Origin: an uncultured Lachnospiraceae bacterium
Lineage (GTDB): Bacteria > Bacillota > Clostridia > Lachnospirales > Lachnospiraceae
Direction: 5' to 3'
NCBI GenBank assembly: GCA_910586555.1
Contig: CAJUJY010000029.1
Location: forward strand, 1 to 48,420
Length of the DNA: 48,420 nucleotides
Positions 14,296-22,940 of this stretch are shown here, piece by piece; the first letter of the stretch is position 1; every line of letters starts with the position of its first letter. Below the pieces are notes generated by a model, which worked only from the letters and a program-made list of their open reading frames with translations, ran no database searches and was not told where the DNA came from. Made by a program: the position numbers and the translations under genes.

Positions 14296-15439
14296 ACATA
14301 GTTTTTATACGTTGTTTATATGTATGGAGTTTTTTAAGCTTATTGTGGCCGTTTGCTGCAATAAGCTCTCTTTCTTTGCTGTGTTTTAAATAATAAACTG
14401 CTTTGTCTTTAAGGTCTTCAATACCATCATAAACTACAAGGTCTTTATTAATATCAAATAATTCTAAAAGCCCGGGACGGTAATCTGTGAGCAGGAAGCC
14501 ACCAGCAGATAAAACGTCAAATACGCGTAAGGGTATGCCATCTTCAATATTAGGTATTGTCATATTCAGGTTTATTTTGGAAGATGCAAATACTAACGGC
14601 ATTTCACTATGGTACTTTACAGGAGGGTGGACAATGGCTTTATTTAAACCATCTGTGCGGCTTGTAGTAAAAAGATGCATATCTGCAATATGTGAAAGGG
14701 AATTTATAGCCTGCCTGCGCATAACTGAAGCTGCTTTATATGACAGCACGCTTGTAGCAAACCATAGTTTTAAGTCCCCGCCTTCACTGTTTTCCTGTTT
14801 TAAATCCATGTACCTTTCTGCATTGTCCATTATCTCACTAGTAAGCATTAAATTAATAATATTTCCGCCCGATACATTTAACTGGGCTTCTATTGCACAA
14901 TCCATATAACCGCACAGGTACTGAGGGAATAAACTAACCATTTCGTCATAGCGGTTTTTATCATACAAGTTGCCAACAAATGATATATCATAAAGGTATT
15001 TGCATGTACTGGCGGCATTTTTGCTAAGCAGCCTGTTTATGCGTTCTGGTGCACCAGCAAGCGGAAGGTATTTTACTGTATCTGCACCCTGGTTTTTAAA
15101 GTATAAATATTCTTTTTTATCAAATATATATATTGTATTTACAGTGTTAAATATAGAAGGGTTCCTCATGCCGGCAAGCGGGGCATCACATGTCCAGCAG
15201 ATATAGCGTGTCTTATATTTAAGGCATACATTGGAAATAGCAGTAAAATAGTTTACTGAAAAAACTGCATTATAGCTTCCGTTTTCCAGGCAGCCTGACA
15301 GTTTTTCTTCAAAGGCTGTATCTTTTATATGGTTTTTTACAGGAAAAGCAAGGACATCTGTAAAATGTCCCTGCTCTTTTAATTCATCAATTATATCATT
15401 ATATAAGAAAATATCCCATTTATATATTAAAATTTTCAT
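14285..15439 (-). CDS. DUF3880/CgeB-like glycosyltransferase family protein
   Basis: The 384-residue product has the two-part layout of CgeB-type proteins. An N-terminal DUF3880-like half (MKILIYKWDIFLYNDIIDEL, then ICWTCDAPLAG) is followed by a C-terminal GT-B-like glycosyl transferase domain with INLNMTIPNIEDGIPLRVFD and VLSAGGFLLTDYRPGLLELF, the usual donor-binding end. Substrate unknown; relatives modify spore, flagellar or surface glycans. GGGA about 7 nt upstream of the ATG at 15439 sets the start. It lies 97 bp downstream of the large activase gene on the same strand with a hairpin between them, so read-through is possible but not certain. It overlaps the convergent protease gene by 11 bp with no terminator. 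Confidence 0.8.
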   Translation of the reverse strand: MKILIYKWDIFLYNDIIDELKEQGHFTDVLAFPVKNHIKDTAFEEKLSGCLENGSYNAVFSVNYFTAISNVCLKYKTRYICWTCDAPLAGMRNPSIFNTVNTIYIFDKKEYLYFKNQGADTVKYLPLAGAPERINRLLSKNAASTCKYLYDISFVGNLYDKNRYDEMVSLFPQYLCGYMDCAIEAQLNVSGGNIINLMLTSEIMDNAERYMDLKQENSEGGDLKLWFATSVLSYKAASVMRRQAINSLSHIADMHLFTTSRTDGLNKAIVHPPVKYHSEMPLVFASSKINLNMTIPNIEDGIPLRVFDVLSAGGFLLTDYRPGLLELFDINKDLVVYDGIEDLKDKAVYYLKHSKERELIAANGHNKLKKLHTYKQRIKTMFSF

Positions 15440-15512
15440 AATAATTCCCATATCTTATAAAAATGTATTATATTATTATAAGGTATTACATTCTTAATAC
15501 TGTATTTTTACA

Positions 15513-15546
15513 AAACCAGCAGATACTATCTGTTTTTTACTGGTTT
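15513..15546 (-). terminator. Hairpin at the end of the activase gene
   Basis: AAACCAG (15513-15519) pairs with CTGGTTT (15540-15546), and an inner CAGAT/ATCTG stem (15520-15532) can form. The outer stem includes the stop codon of the activase gene. On the minus strand TTTTG follows; on the plus strand TTTTTT follows the inner stem. Confidence 0.4.
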
Positions 15547-18500
15547 AAATTTTTAACAGCAGTAGACAGCATAAGCTTAATGCGGTTAAGCTGGTTTACC
15601 TCTGTTGCGCCAGGGTCATAATCCACAGCAACAATATTTGACTCTGGGAACTGGTGGCGCAGTTGTTTTATTACACCTTTGCCTACAACATGGTTTGGAA
15701 GGCAGCCGAAAGGCTGTGCACATACAATATTTGGTACGCCAGAGTGTATAAGTTCTACCATTTCACCAGTTAAAAACCAGCCTTCACCTGTCTGGTTGCC
15801 ACATGAAACAACAGGGGAAGCATACCCTGCAAGTTTTGAAACGTGTACAGGCGGTTCAAAGCGGCGGCTTGCGGCAAGTGCTTCACTTGCTGCATTACGG
15901 TAGTATTCAATATATTTTATAATAAAGTTATTTAACATTGCGCTTTGTTTCTTTTTGCCAAGGTATTTTGCCTGGAAGTTGGCATTATACAGGCTGTACA
16001 TAAAGAAATCAACCAGGTCAGGGCATACAGCTTCTGCACCTTCTGCTTCAAGAAGCTCTACAAGATAGTTATTGGCAAGCGGAAGGAATTTAACAAGTAT
16101 TTCACCAACAATGCCAACACGTGGTTTTTTAATATCAAGCAGTTCAAGATTATCAAACTCTTTTATAATCTGCCTGATATTATCTTTAAATTCTTTTTTA
16201 TTGCCTGTAGTTACTTGTTTCTTAGCAATGGCAAGCCATTTTTCATGCAGGGCATTTGCAGAGCCTTTAACTTTTTCATAAGGCCTGGTTCTATAAAGTA
16301 CACGCATAAATACATCACCATATATAAGTGCCTGTAGTGCCCGGTGTGCCATTTTAAGGTTTATCTTAAGCCCAGGGTTTTTCTCAATCCCTGCACTCAT
16401 GGAAATTACAGGAATATGCCCCATGCCTGCATTTTCAAGGGCACGCCTTATAAAACCTATATAGTTGGTAGCACGGCAGCCGCCGCCAGTCTGTGTAATT
16501 ATTAATGCAACTTTATTTAAATCATACCTGCCAGATAAAAGTGCCTGCATAAACTGCCCTGTAACAATTAATGAAGGGTAACAGGCATCATTATTTACAT
16601 ATTTAAGCCCGTAGTCAATACATGAACTGTCCTGCGGGAGTATTTCTATATTATAACCACATGAAGCAAGTGCGGGGCCAAGTATGTCAAAGTGTATTGG
16701 TGACATCTGTGGTGTAAGTATAGTGTAATCCCTGCGCATTTCTTCCGTAAATATTACCCTGTGGTGTGCTGTATCTTTCTTTGCAGGCACAATATGTTTG
16801 CGTTTCCTGTCTTCTATAGCAGCAAGCAGTGAACGTATGCGTATGCGTGCTGCACCAAGGTTGTTTACTTCATCTATTTTTAATACGGTGTAGATTTTAT
16901 TTTGTTTTGTAAGGATATCACTTGCCTGGTCTGTTGTAACAGCATCAAGGCCGCAGCCAAATGAGTTAAGCTGTATTAAGTCCAGGTCTTTTCTTGTGGC
17001 CGTAAATGCTGCTGCCCTGTAAAGGCGTGAGTGGTACATCCACTGGTCTACTGAAATGGTTGGCCTGTCAACTGTGCCAAGTTCTGATATGCTGTCTTCT
17101 GTAAGCACAGCAACGCCATATGATGTAATAAGTGAAGGAATACCATGGTTGATTTCAGGGTCAATATGGTAAGGGCGTCCGGCAAGCACAATGCCGTGGC
17201 AGTTATGTTCTTCTATATATTTAAGTGTTTCCACACCTTTAGCACTTATATCATTGCGCACGGCCTGCATTTCTTTCCATGCCGCCGCCGCTGCACGCCT
17301 GGTATCTGCGGCAGGAATTTGATTTTCTTCCGCAAAGTAAGCACTTAAACGCTTTGTTATAATTTCCATGCTTTCAAATGATACAAACGGGTTCTGGTAA
17401 ATTATATCTGCATTTTGAAGTTCATCAACATTGTTTTTAATATTTTCACCATATGAAGTAACAATAGGGCAGTTATAATGGTTGCCAGCGCCTTCTGTTT
17501 CGCAGCGTTCATATGGCACACATGGATAAAAAATATATTTTATGCCTTGTTTAACCAGCCATGATATATGGCCATGTACAAGCTTTGCAGGGTAACATTC
17601 TGACTCGCTTGGAATGGATTCAATTCCAAGCTCATATATTTTGCGGTTTGATTCAGGTGAAAGAACTACCCTGTATCCAAGTTCTGTGAAAAATGTAAAC
17701 CAGAACGGGTAATTTTCATACATATTCAGCACACGTGGTATGCCAACAGTCCCACGTATGGCAGTATCTTCATTTAAAGGGACATAATGTTTAAATATCC
17801 TTTTAAGTTTATATTCAAAAAGGTTTGGTATGCCTGAATTTTTCTTTTCCCTGCCAAGCCCCCTTTCACAGCGGTTGCCTGATATAAACTGCCTGCCGCC
17901 TGTAAACCTGTTAATTGTAAGCAGGCAGTGGTTTGTACAGCCTTTACAGCGTGACATGCTTGTTTCAAACCGGAGTTCATTAATTTGTTTAAAGGAAAGC
18001 ATTGTACTTTCTTGTCCTGTGTATCTGTCTTTTGCAATAAGTGCAGCACCAAATGCTCCCATAATCCCTGCTATATCAGGGCGTACAGCCTTACAGCCTG
18101 ATATGCGTTCAAAGCTTCTAAGCACAGCATCATTGTAAAAAGTACCACCTTGTACAACAACTTTTTTGCCAAGGTCTTTTGGATCAGTAAGTTTTATTAC
18201 TTTAAGAAGTGCATTTTTAATAACAGAGTATGCAAGCCCGGCAGAAATATCTGCTACACTGGCACCTTCTTTCTGTGCCTGTTTTACTTTTGAGTTCATA
18301 AAAACAGTGCACCTTGAACCAAGGTCAACAGGGTTTGTGGCAAACAGTGCAATATTTGCAAAATCTGCAACATCATAGTTAAGTGACTTTGCAAATGTTT
18401 CAATAAATGACCCACAGCCAGAGGAACATGCTTCGTTAAGCTGTACCTTGTCAACAGAATTGTTCCGGATTTTAATACATTTCATATCCTGGCCGCCAAT

Positions 18501-19760
18501 ATCAAGTATACAGTCCACACCAGGTTCAAAGAAGGCTGCGGCTGTATAGTGCGCAACTGTTTCAACTTCACCTTCATCAAGCAGCAGTGCTGATTTAAGG
18601 AGTGCTTCACCATAGCCTGTGGAACATGAACGGGCAATTTTAGCACCTTCTGGCATAAGTGAATATATTTCTTTAATAGCTTTTAATGTAGTCTTAAGGG
18701 GGCTTCCGTTATTGCTGCTGTAGAAAGAATAAACAAGTGTGCCTTCTTCATCAATTACGGCTGCTTTTGTAGTAGTGGAGCCAGCGTCAATACCAAGAAA
18801 AAGGTTTCCATTGCACTTGCTAAAGTCCCCCTTTTTAACATTATTTTCAGAGTGCCTGCCTAAAAACTGTTTATATTCTTCTTTACTATTAAAAAGTGGT
18901 TCAAGCCTTGTTACTTCAAAATCCATTTCAATCTTCTTAGAAAGCTTTTCACACAGGCTTCCAAGGGAAGAACGTACATTTTTATCTGGATTCATGGCAG
19001 CACCAGATGCAGCAAAAAGATGCGAGTGTTCTGGCGCAATAATCTGGCTGTCTGTAAGTTTAAGTGTACGTATAAAAGCCTGCCGGAGTTCTGTAAGGAA
19101 ATGCAGCGGGCCGCCAAGGAATGCTACATTGCCCCGTATTGGCTTGCCACATGCAAGGCCGCTTATTGTCTGGTTTACAACTGCCTGGAATATTGATGCA
19201 GACAGATCTTCTTTTGTTGCACCTTCGTTAATAAGAGGCTGTATATCGGATTTGGCAAATACGCCGCAGCGTGCAGCAATAGGATATAAGGCCTTATAGT
19301 TTTTAGCATATCCGTTTAATCCCATAGCATCAGTTTTAAGAAGTGATGCCATCTGGTCGATAAATGAACCTGTGCCGCCGGCACATATGCCATTCATGCG
19401 CTGGTCAATCCCGCCAGTGAAATATATAATTTTGGCATCTTCACCACCAAGTTCTATTGCAACATCTGTCTGTGGTGCAAAATCTTTTAGTGAGGTGGCA
19501 ACAGCCACAACTTCCTGCACAAAAGGTATTCCCAGGTGCTTTGAAAGGGAAAGCCCTCCTGAACCCGTTATAACCGGGGATAATGGAAGATCGCCAAGGT
19601 CTTTATAAGCTTTTTGCAGCATTTCTGCCAGTGTTTCCTGTATATTGGCAAAATGCCGCTGGTACCCAGAAAATAAAATATTGAAGTCTTTATCTAAAAC
19701 AGCTATTTTTACAGTAGTAGAACCGATATCGATTCCAAGAGTGTTATAATCTGGTTTCAT
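15537..19760 (-). CDS. Acyl-CoA dehydratase activase-related fusion protein
   Basis: The 1407-residue product joins two BadF/HgdC-type ASKHA ATPase domains to an HgdB-like part. Domain 1 (about 7-260) has GIDIGSTTVKIAVLD, ELGGEDAK and GGTGSFIDQ. Domain 2 (about 321-580) has GIDAGSTTTKAAVID, DIGGQDMK and SSGCGSFIE. Each keeps both cysteines that bind the shared [4Fe-4S] cluster in HgdC dimers: C126 and C165, then C445 and C484. A Cys cluster follows (C605, C608, C612, C631), then a DUF2229/HgdB-like region (about 650-1390) with SESECYPAKLVHGH, GGGCRATNYIGF and PFGCLPNHVVGKG. Such activators couple ATP hydrolysis to low-potential electron transfer. The target dehydratase is not in the window. 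AAGAGG 6 nt upstream of the ATG supports the start. Confidence 0.88.
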   Translation of the reverse strand: MKPDYNTLGIDIGSTTVKIAVLDKDFNILFSGYQRHFANIQETLAEMLQKAYKDLGDLPLSPVITGSGGLSLSKHLGIPFVQEVVAVATSLKDFAPQTDVAIELGGEDAKIIYFTGGIDQRMNGICAGGTGSFIDQMASLLKTDAMGLNGYAKNYKALYPIAARCGVFAKSDIQPLINEGATKEDLSASIFQAVVNQTISGLACGKPIRGNVAFLGGPLHFLTELRQAFIRTLKLTDSQIIAPEHSHLFAASGAAMNPDKNVRSSLGSLCEKLSKKIEMDFEVTRLEPLFNSKEEYKQFLGRHSENNVKKGDFSKCNGNLFLGIDAGSTTTKAAVIDEEGTLVYSFYSSNNGSPLKTTLKAIKEIYSLMPEGAKIARSCSTGYGEALLKSALLLDEGEVETVAHYTAAAFFEPGVDCILDIGGQDMKCIKIRNNSVDKVQLNEACSSGCGSFIETFAKSLNYDVADFANIALFATNPVDLGSRCTVFMNSKVKQAQKEGASVADISAGLAYSVIKNALLKVIKLTDPKDLGKKVVVQGGTFYNDAVLRSFERISGCKAVRPDIAGIMGAFGAALIAKDRYTGQESTMLSFKQINELRFETSMSRCKGCTNHCLLTINRFTGGRQFISGNRCERGLGREKKNSGIPNLFEYKLKRIFKHYVPLNEDTAIRGTVGIPRVLNMYENYPFWFTFFTELGYRVVLSPESNRKIYELGIESIPSESECYPAKLVHGHISWLVKQGIKYIFYPCVPYERCETEGAGNHYNCPIVTSYGENIKNNVDELQNADIIYQNPFVSFESMEIITKRLSAYFAEENQIPAADTRRAAAAAWKEMQAVRNDISAKGVETLKYIEEHNCHGIVLAGRPYHIDPEINHGIPSLITSYGVAVLTEDSISELGTVDRPTISVDQWMYHSRLYRAAAFTATRKDLDLIQLNSFGCGLDAVTTDQASDILTKQNKIYTVLKIDEVNNLGAARIRIRSLLAAIEDRKRKHIVPAKKDTAHHRVIFTEEMRRDYTILTPQMSPIHFDILGPALASCGYNIEILPQDSSCIDYGLKYVNNDACYPSLIVTGQFMQALLSGRYDLNKVALIITQTGGGCRATNYIGFIRRALENAGMGHIPVISMSAGIEKNPGLKINLKMAHRALQALIYGDVFMRVLYRTRPYEKVKGSANALHEKWLAIAKKQVTTGNKKEFKDNIRQIIKEFDNLELLDIKKPRVGIVGEILVKFLPLANNYLVELLEAEGAEAVCPDLVDFFMYSLYNANFQAKYLGKKKQSAMLNNFIIKYIEYYRNAASEALAASRRFEPPVHVSKLAGYASPVVSCGNQTGEGWFLTGEMVELIHSGVPNIVCAQPFGCLPNHVVGKGVIKQLRHQFPESNIVAVDYDPGATEVNQLNRIKLMLSTAVKNLNQ

Positions 19761-19910
19761 TGTATACCTCTTTCTAAGGGTGCTGTATTAAAATTTATAT
19801 TTTATATATTTATAAGCACCACAAATTGTAACAGGTTTAGTCATAAAACTCCATATTGCCTTATTATATGACAAACTTTTATTTAATGCAAGATGAAAAG
19901 TTTTGGTATC

Positions 19911-20873
19911 ACGGCTGTTTCATAAATTTCCAAATGTGTATAAGTATATAAACAAGAAGATAATTTATAGTTATCCTGCATTGGAGGTTGTATATATTAA
20001 ATAAAGGTTGTGTACATGCAGCATTTTATATATTTTCTGTAGCAGGTACGTTTCCACTACAATCAATGTCATTTAGTTAAGGAAATAGAAACTAAAATAT
20101 TATGCCCTGGCAGTTCCAAAGTGTCCCATGAACAGCCCGCTCGCGCTTGGACGTCACACGCAATGGTGCATAAAGTCCCTATGCTTCAAAAAAAACTTCT
20201 TTGAAGCATTTAATACGGAACTTAAGCACCAGCGGTCCCTTTACAAATCTACAGCTTGTTCATTGTAAGCACATTTGGAACTTGCCAGGTAATATACACT
20301 TTGGAAACTTATTGGAATATTTTCTGCAAATATTCCTAACTTAATGAGATTGCACTACGATAGGTGCACAACACTATAGTGCCTTTTACAGAAAATATAT
20401 AAAACTGCCTGCATGTTACTATGTTCCGTGGGAATTAAAAGTTTTCTTGTTTGTATTTTAATTTTTTGATAAAATTCTATGTCCCATGTAAAAGGTACTT
20501 TTGCGCTGTCATTAAACACTGTTACATGTGCAAGTGCAGTATAGTGCCATTAAACCAGGAAAATCCACAGAAAATATTCTTATAAACTGTCAAAACGTAT
20601 ATTACTGGCAAGTTCCAAATGTAATCCTAAAAGGCAACTGTACGGGGCCGCCGGCGTTTAAACCTGGTCTTAAATGCTTCAAAGAAATTTTTTCTTTGAA
20701 GCATACAGGTTTTATGCGCCGTTGCGTGAACCCGTCCAAGCGGAAGCGGGTTGCCTGTAGGATTACTTTGGCCTTGCCAGGGCATAACCATTCTGGTCTC
20801 TTATTTAAAATAAACCGTGGATAACTATAAATTATCCTATCTTTATATAAAATTAAAAATTATGAAACGGATG
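19911..20873. repeat. Family-2 large palindromic element, complete copy 1
   Basis: This fills most of the 1.37-kb gap between the activase and LysM genes. The ends are inverted copies of about 65-75 bp: left GGCTGTTTCATAAATTT...ATAATTTATAGTTATCC, right GGATAACTATAAATTATCC...AATTATGAAACGG. Inside are two large stem-loop modules in opposite orientation: 20098-20295 and 20599-20786. Each starts or ends with TGCCCTGGCA and GTTCCAAA or its variants and carries an inner ATGCTTCAAA hairpin. No transposase or plausible protein is encoded; open frames here are incidental. Related copies are at 29596-30023 and 47853 to the window end. Confidence 0.85.
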
Positions 20874-20956
20874 TGTTTTGATATAATTTTGTACACTATA
20901 ACAGGCAATGGCAAAGGTACATAATGTATAAGGCTAATTTACAAGTTCTTTTATAA

Positions 20957-20979
20957 GGCTTTAAAAAATATTTAAAGCC
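20957..20979. repeat. AT-rich palindromic hairpin
   Basis: GGCTTTAAA and TTTAAAGCC form a perfect 9-bp stem about 170 bp before the LysM start codon. It has no T-tract, so a terminator is unlikely. Confidence 0.35.
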
Positions 20980-21062
20980 AGATGCTTACAATGCACTAAT
21001 CAACTTAATATGAATATATTATAATACAGGCTGCATTTAAACCTGGGTTTTATGGACTGGGC

Positions 21063-21090
21063 ATTTGTGCCTGTGCGCTGCCTGGCACAA
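21063..21090. repeat. Short hairpin repeat shared with 33121-33147
   Basis: ATTTGTGCCTGTGCGCTGC is followed by CTGGCACA; TGTGCC pairs with GGCACA. The same sequence with one base changed occurs at 33121-33147. It lies in the leader of the LysM gene. Confidence 0.6.
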
Positions 21091-21129
21091 AACTGTTTAT
21101 TAAAAAGCGGCGCAGAAATGAGGACTATT

Positions 21130-21873
21130 ATGAATTATGAATATTGTGACGGTATGACACACACCATCAGGCAGGGGGAAACTCTCTATAGTTTAAGCAG
21201 GCAGTATAATGTGCCCCTTGCTATTATATTACGTGCCAATCCATATATTGATGTCTATAATCTCCAGATTGGCGATACAATTTGCATCCCTGTAAAAAAC
21301 CAGGGGTATCCTGGCGGAGGGAACTGTACTAGCTGCGGAGGAATGGGCGTTATTCCTGGTGGGAATTATAAAGATGATGATGACGATGATGACAACGGTG
21401 ATGATGACGATAAAGATGATGATGATAAAGATGATGATGATGACGATAAAGACGATGACGGGGACAAAGATGATAACAGCAGAAACCGTATGTATAACAG
21501 TGGCACAGGACTAAAGATAGATATGGGCATGCAAAGAAACATGGGTACTGGATATATGACAGGAAATGGTATGGAAAACAGTACAGGAAATGATATGGGA
21601 ACAGGAAACAGCATGGGAAGTGTTGCAGAAAATAACATAGGAAATAATGCACAAGGTGGCCTTTATACAATGGGCGGCCTGGCAGCACCTGCCAGGAACA
21701 GGCAGCAACAAGGCACATGGGTAAAATATGTTGCACAAGCTGGTGATACATTGCAGGATATTTTAGATAAGTCGGAAGGTACCATGGATATGTTCTGGGA
21801 GAAAAACCAGGCTTGTAAAATGTATATGCTGCCAGGTGTTGCATATTTTATTTTGGAAAACAGTACAGATTAG
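21130..21873 (+). CDS. LysM protein with an Asp/Lys-rich spacer
   Basis: The 247-residue product has an N-terminal LysM domain (about 9-54: MTHTIRQGETLYSLSRQYNV, then LQIGDTICIP) that should bind peptidoglycan or chitin-like glycans. A Gly/Cys segment is followed by about 34 residues made almost only of Asp with single Lys at intervals, then a Met/Gly/Asn-rich stretch with MGTG/MGNS-like words. A degenerate second LysM (about 198-240, KYVAQAGDTLQDILD) closes the protein. No signal peptide is seen, as in spore-coat or inner-envelope LysM proteins such as SafA-like factors. The start at 21130 follows GAGGA at 5 nt; longer in-frame starts run into the hairpin repeat. Function beyond glycan binding is inference. 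Confidence 0.78.
   Translation: MNYEYCDGMTHTIRQGETLYSLSRQYNVPLAIILRANPYIDVYNLQIGDTICIPVKNQGYPGGGNCTSCGGMGVIPGGNYKDDDDDDDNGDDDDKDDDDKDDDDDDKDDDGDKDDNSRNRMYNSGTGLKIDMGMQRNMGTGYMTGNGMENSTGNDMGTGNSMGSVAENNIGNNAQGGLYTMGGLAAPARNRQQQGTWVKYVAQAGDTLQDILDKSEGTMDMFWEKNQACKMYMLPGVAYFILENSTD
21373..21474 (+). repeat. GAT/GAC trinucleotide tract
   Basis: About 34 consecutive codons are GAT or GAC, interrupted by a few AAA, AAC and GGN codons. This encodes the Asp/Lys spacer of the LysM protein. Units such as GATGATGATAAA recur, so slippage or unequal recombination could change its length. Confidence 0.8.
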
Positions 21874-21909
21874 GGTTTGACAAAGGTTATTGCTATCACT
21901 ATAATTAGG

Positions 21910-21934
21910 GCATACTGGTTTTATGCCAGTATGC
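21910..21934 (+). terminator. Terminator-like hairpin after the LysM gene
   Basis: GCATACTGG (21910-21918) pairs perfectly with CCAGTATGC (21926-21934) around a 7-nt loop. Only a weak T-rich stretch follows, so termination may be partial. Confidence 0.45.
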
Positions 21935-22016
21935 TGCATTGTTTAGGATTTTGCGCATGGAAAGTGTAAAACCGGCATTTTTTACAATATAATTTTGACA
22001 GGAATGGGGGATTTTT

Positions 22017-22922
22017 ATGGACAAGTTTATAAATAAACTTGAAAAAAAGTTTGGAAAATATGCTGTGCCTGATTTAATAAGATATGTAATTGTACTTTAC
22101 TGTGCAGGTGCTGCTATTGGAATGTTAAACCCAGGCATTTATTATTCTTATCTGTGCCTGGATATGAAGGCTGTATTCCATGGCCAGGTATGGCGGCTTT
22201 TTACATTTCTTATTGAACCTTATGGCTTTTCAAAAGGGCTTGGAATGTTACTTAGCATACTGTTTTTTGCTATACAGGTGCATTTATTCTTTCTTTTTGG
22301 AAGGTCATTAGAACAGGCATGGGGGACTTTCAGGTTTAATTTATATTTTTTCTCCGGGTATATATTAAATATCCTGGCAGCATTAATTTTATACCTGTCA
22401 CCAATGCACCTGGAAGTTTATTATTCAGGTTTCCAGTATATATACTGGTCAATGTTCTTTGCATTTGCAGTAATAAACGGGGACATGCAGTTTCTGCTTT
22501 ACTTTGTAATACCTGTAAAAGTAAAATGGCTTGCAGTGCTTGATGGTGTTTATATGGTTTACCAGGTTGTAAGCAGCCTTTACCATGGGATACAGTTCCT
22601 TTTATACGGCTATACAGCTTATGCAGCACAATATATAAGCAGTGCTGCAGCAATAGTTGTTGCGCTTGCCAACTTCCTTATATTCTTTTTTGCAACCAGG
22701 AATTACAGAAGAATATCCCCAAAAGATATACGCAGAAGAAGGAATTACAGGAAACAGTCACAGCAAAATGCAGGTGTGCCAAGACACCGTTGCGCTGTAT
22801 GTGGCAGGACAGAATTTGATAATGAAAACCTTGATTTCAGGTTCTGTTCTAAGTGTGAAGGCAATTTTGAATATTGTTCTGACCATCTTTTTACACACCA
22901 GCATGTGAAGAAGTTTATGTAG
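22017..22922 (+). CDS. Rhomboid/derlin-like membrane protein with a C-terminal zinc ribbon
   Basis: The 301-residue product has about six transmembrane segments in residues 20-225, with loop motifs of the rhomboid superfamily (GQVWRLFTFLIEP, SLEQAWGTFRFNLYFFSGYI). The catalytic GxSG and His of active rhomboids are not visible, so it is likely a pseudoprotease of the derlin-like kind. The cytoplasmic tail (about 230-301) starts with a basic run (RRRRNYRKQ). It then carries CAVCGRTE...FCSKCEGNFEYCSDH, a four-to-six ligand zinc-ribbon pattern. GGGGGA 6 nt upstream supports the start. It is the first gene of a tightly spaced run to 29591; the glycosyltransferase start is 18 bp after its stop. Confidence 0.75.
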   Translation: MDKFINKLEKKFGKYAVPDLIRYVIVLYCAGAAIGMLNPGIYYSYLCLDMKAVFHGQVWRLFTFLIEPYGFSKGLGMLLSILFFAIQVHLFFLFGRSLEQAWGTFRFNLYFFSGYILNILAALILYLSPMHLEVYYSGFQYIYWSMFFAFAVINGDMQFLLYFVIPVKVKWLAVLDGVYMVYQVVSSLYHGIQFLLYGYTAYAAQYISSAAAIVVALANFLIFFFATRNYRRISPKDIRRRRNYRKQSQQNAGVPRHRCAVCGRTEFDNENLDFRFCSKCEGNFEYCSDHLFTHQHVKKFM

Positions 22923-22940
22923 ATTGGAGAAATAGTAAAT

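Noticed and set aside
15537..19760. Possibility that the 1407-residue frame is a misassembled fusion
   Set aside because: The frame is continuous, codon use is uniform, and giant activase fusions of this size are well known in Clostridia.
20528..20824. 98-codon open frame in the large gap
   Set aside because: It lies wholly inside family-2 copy 1, is not kept in copies 2 or 3, and has no ribosome binding site.
19911..20873. Possible CRISPR array or phage attachment region
   Set aside because: There are no short direct repeats with regular spacers; the symmetry is inverted, not tandem.
21350..21844. Long minus-strand open frames rich in His, Leu, Ser or Tyr
   Set aside because: They are antisense reads of the GAT/GAC tract, which lacks stop codons in several frames.
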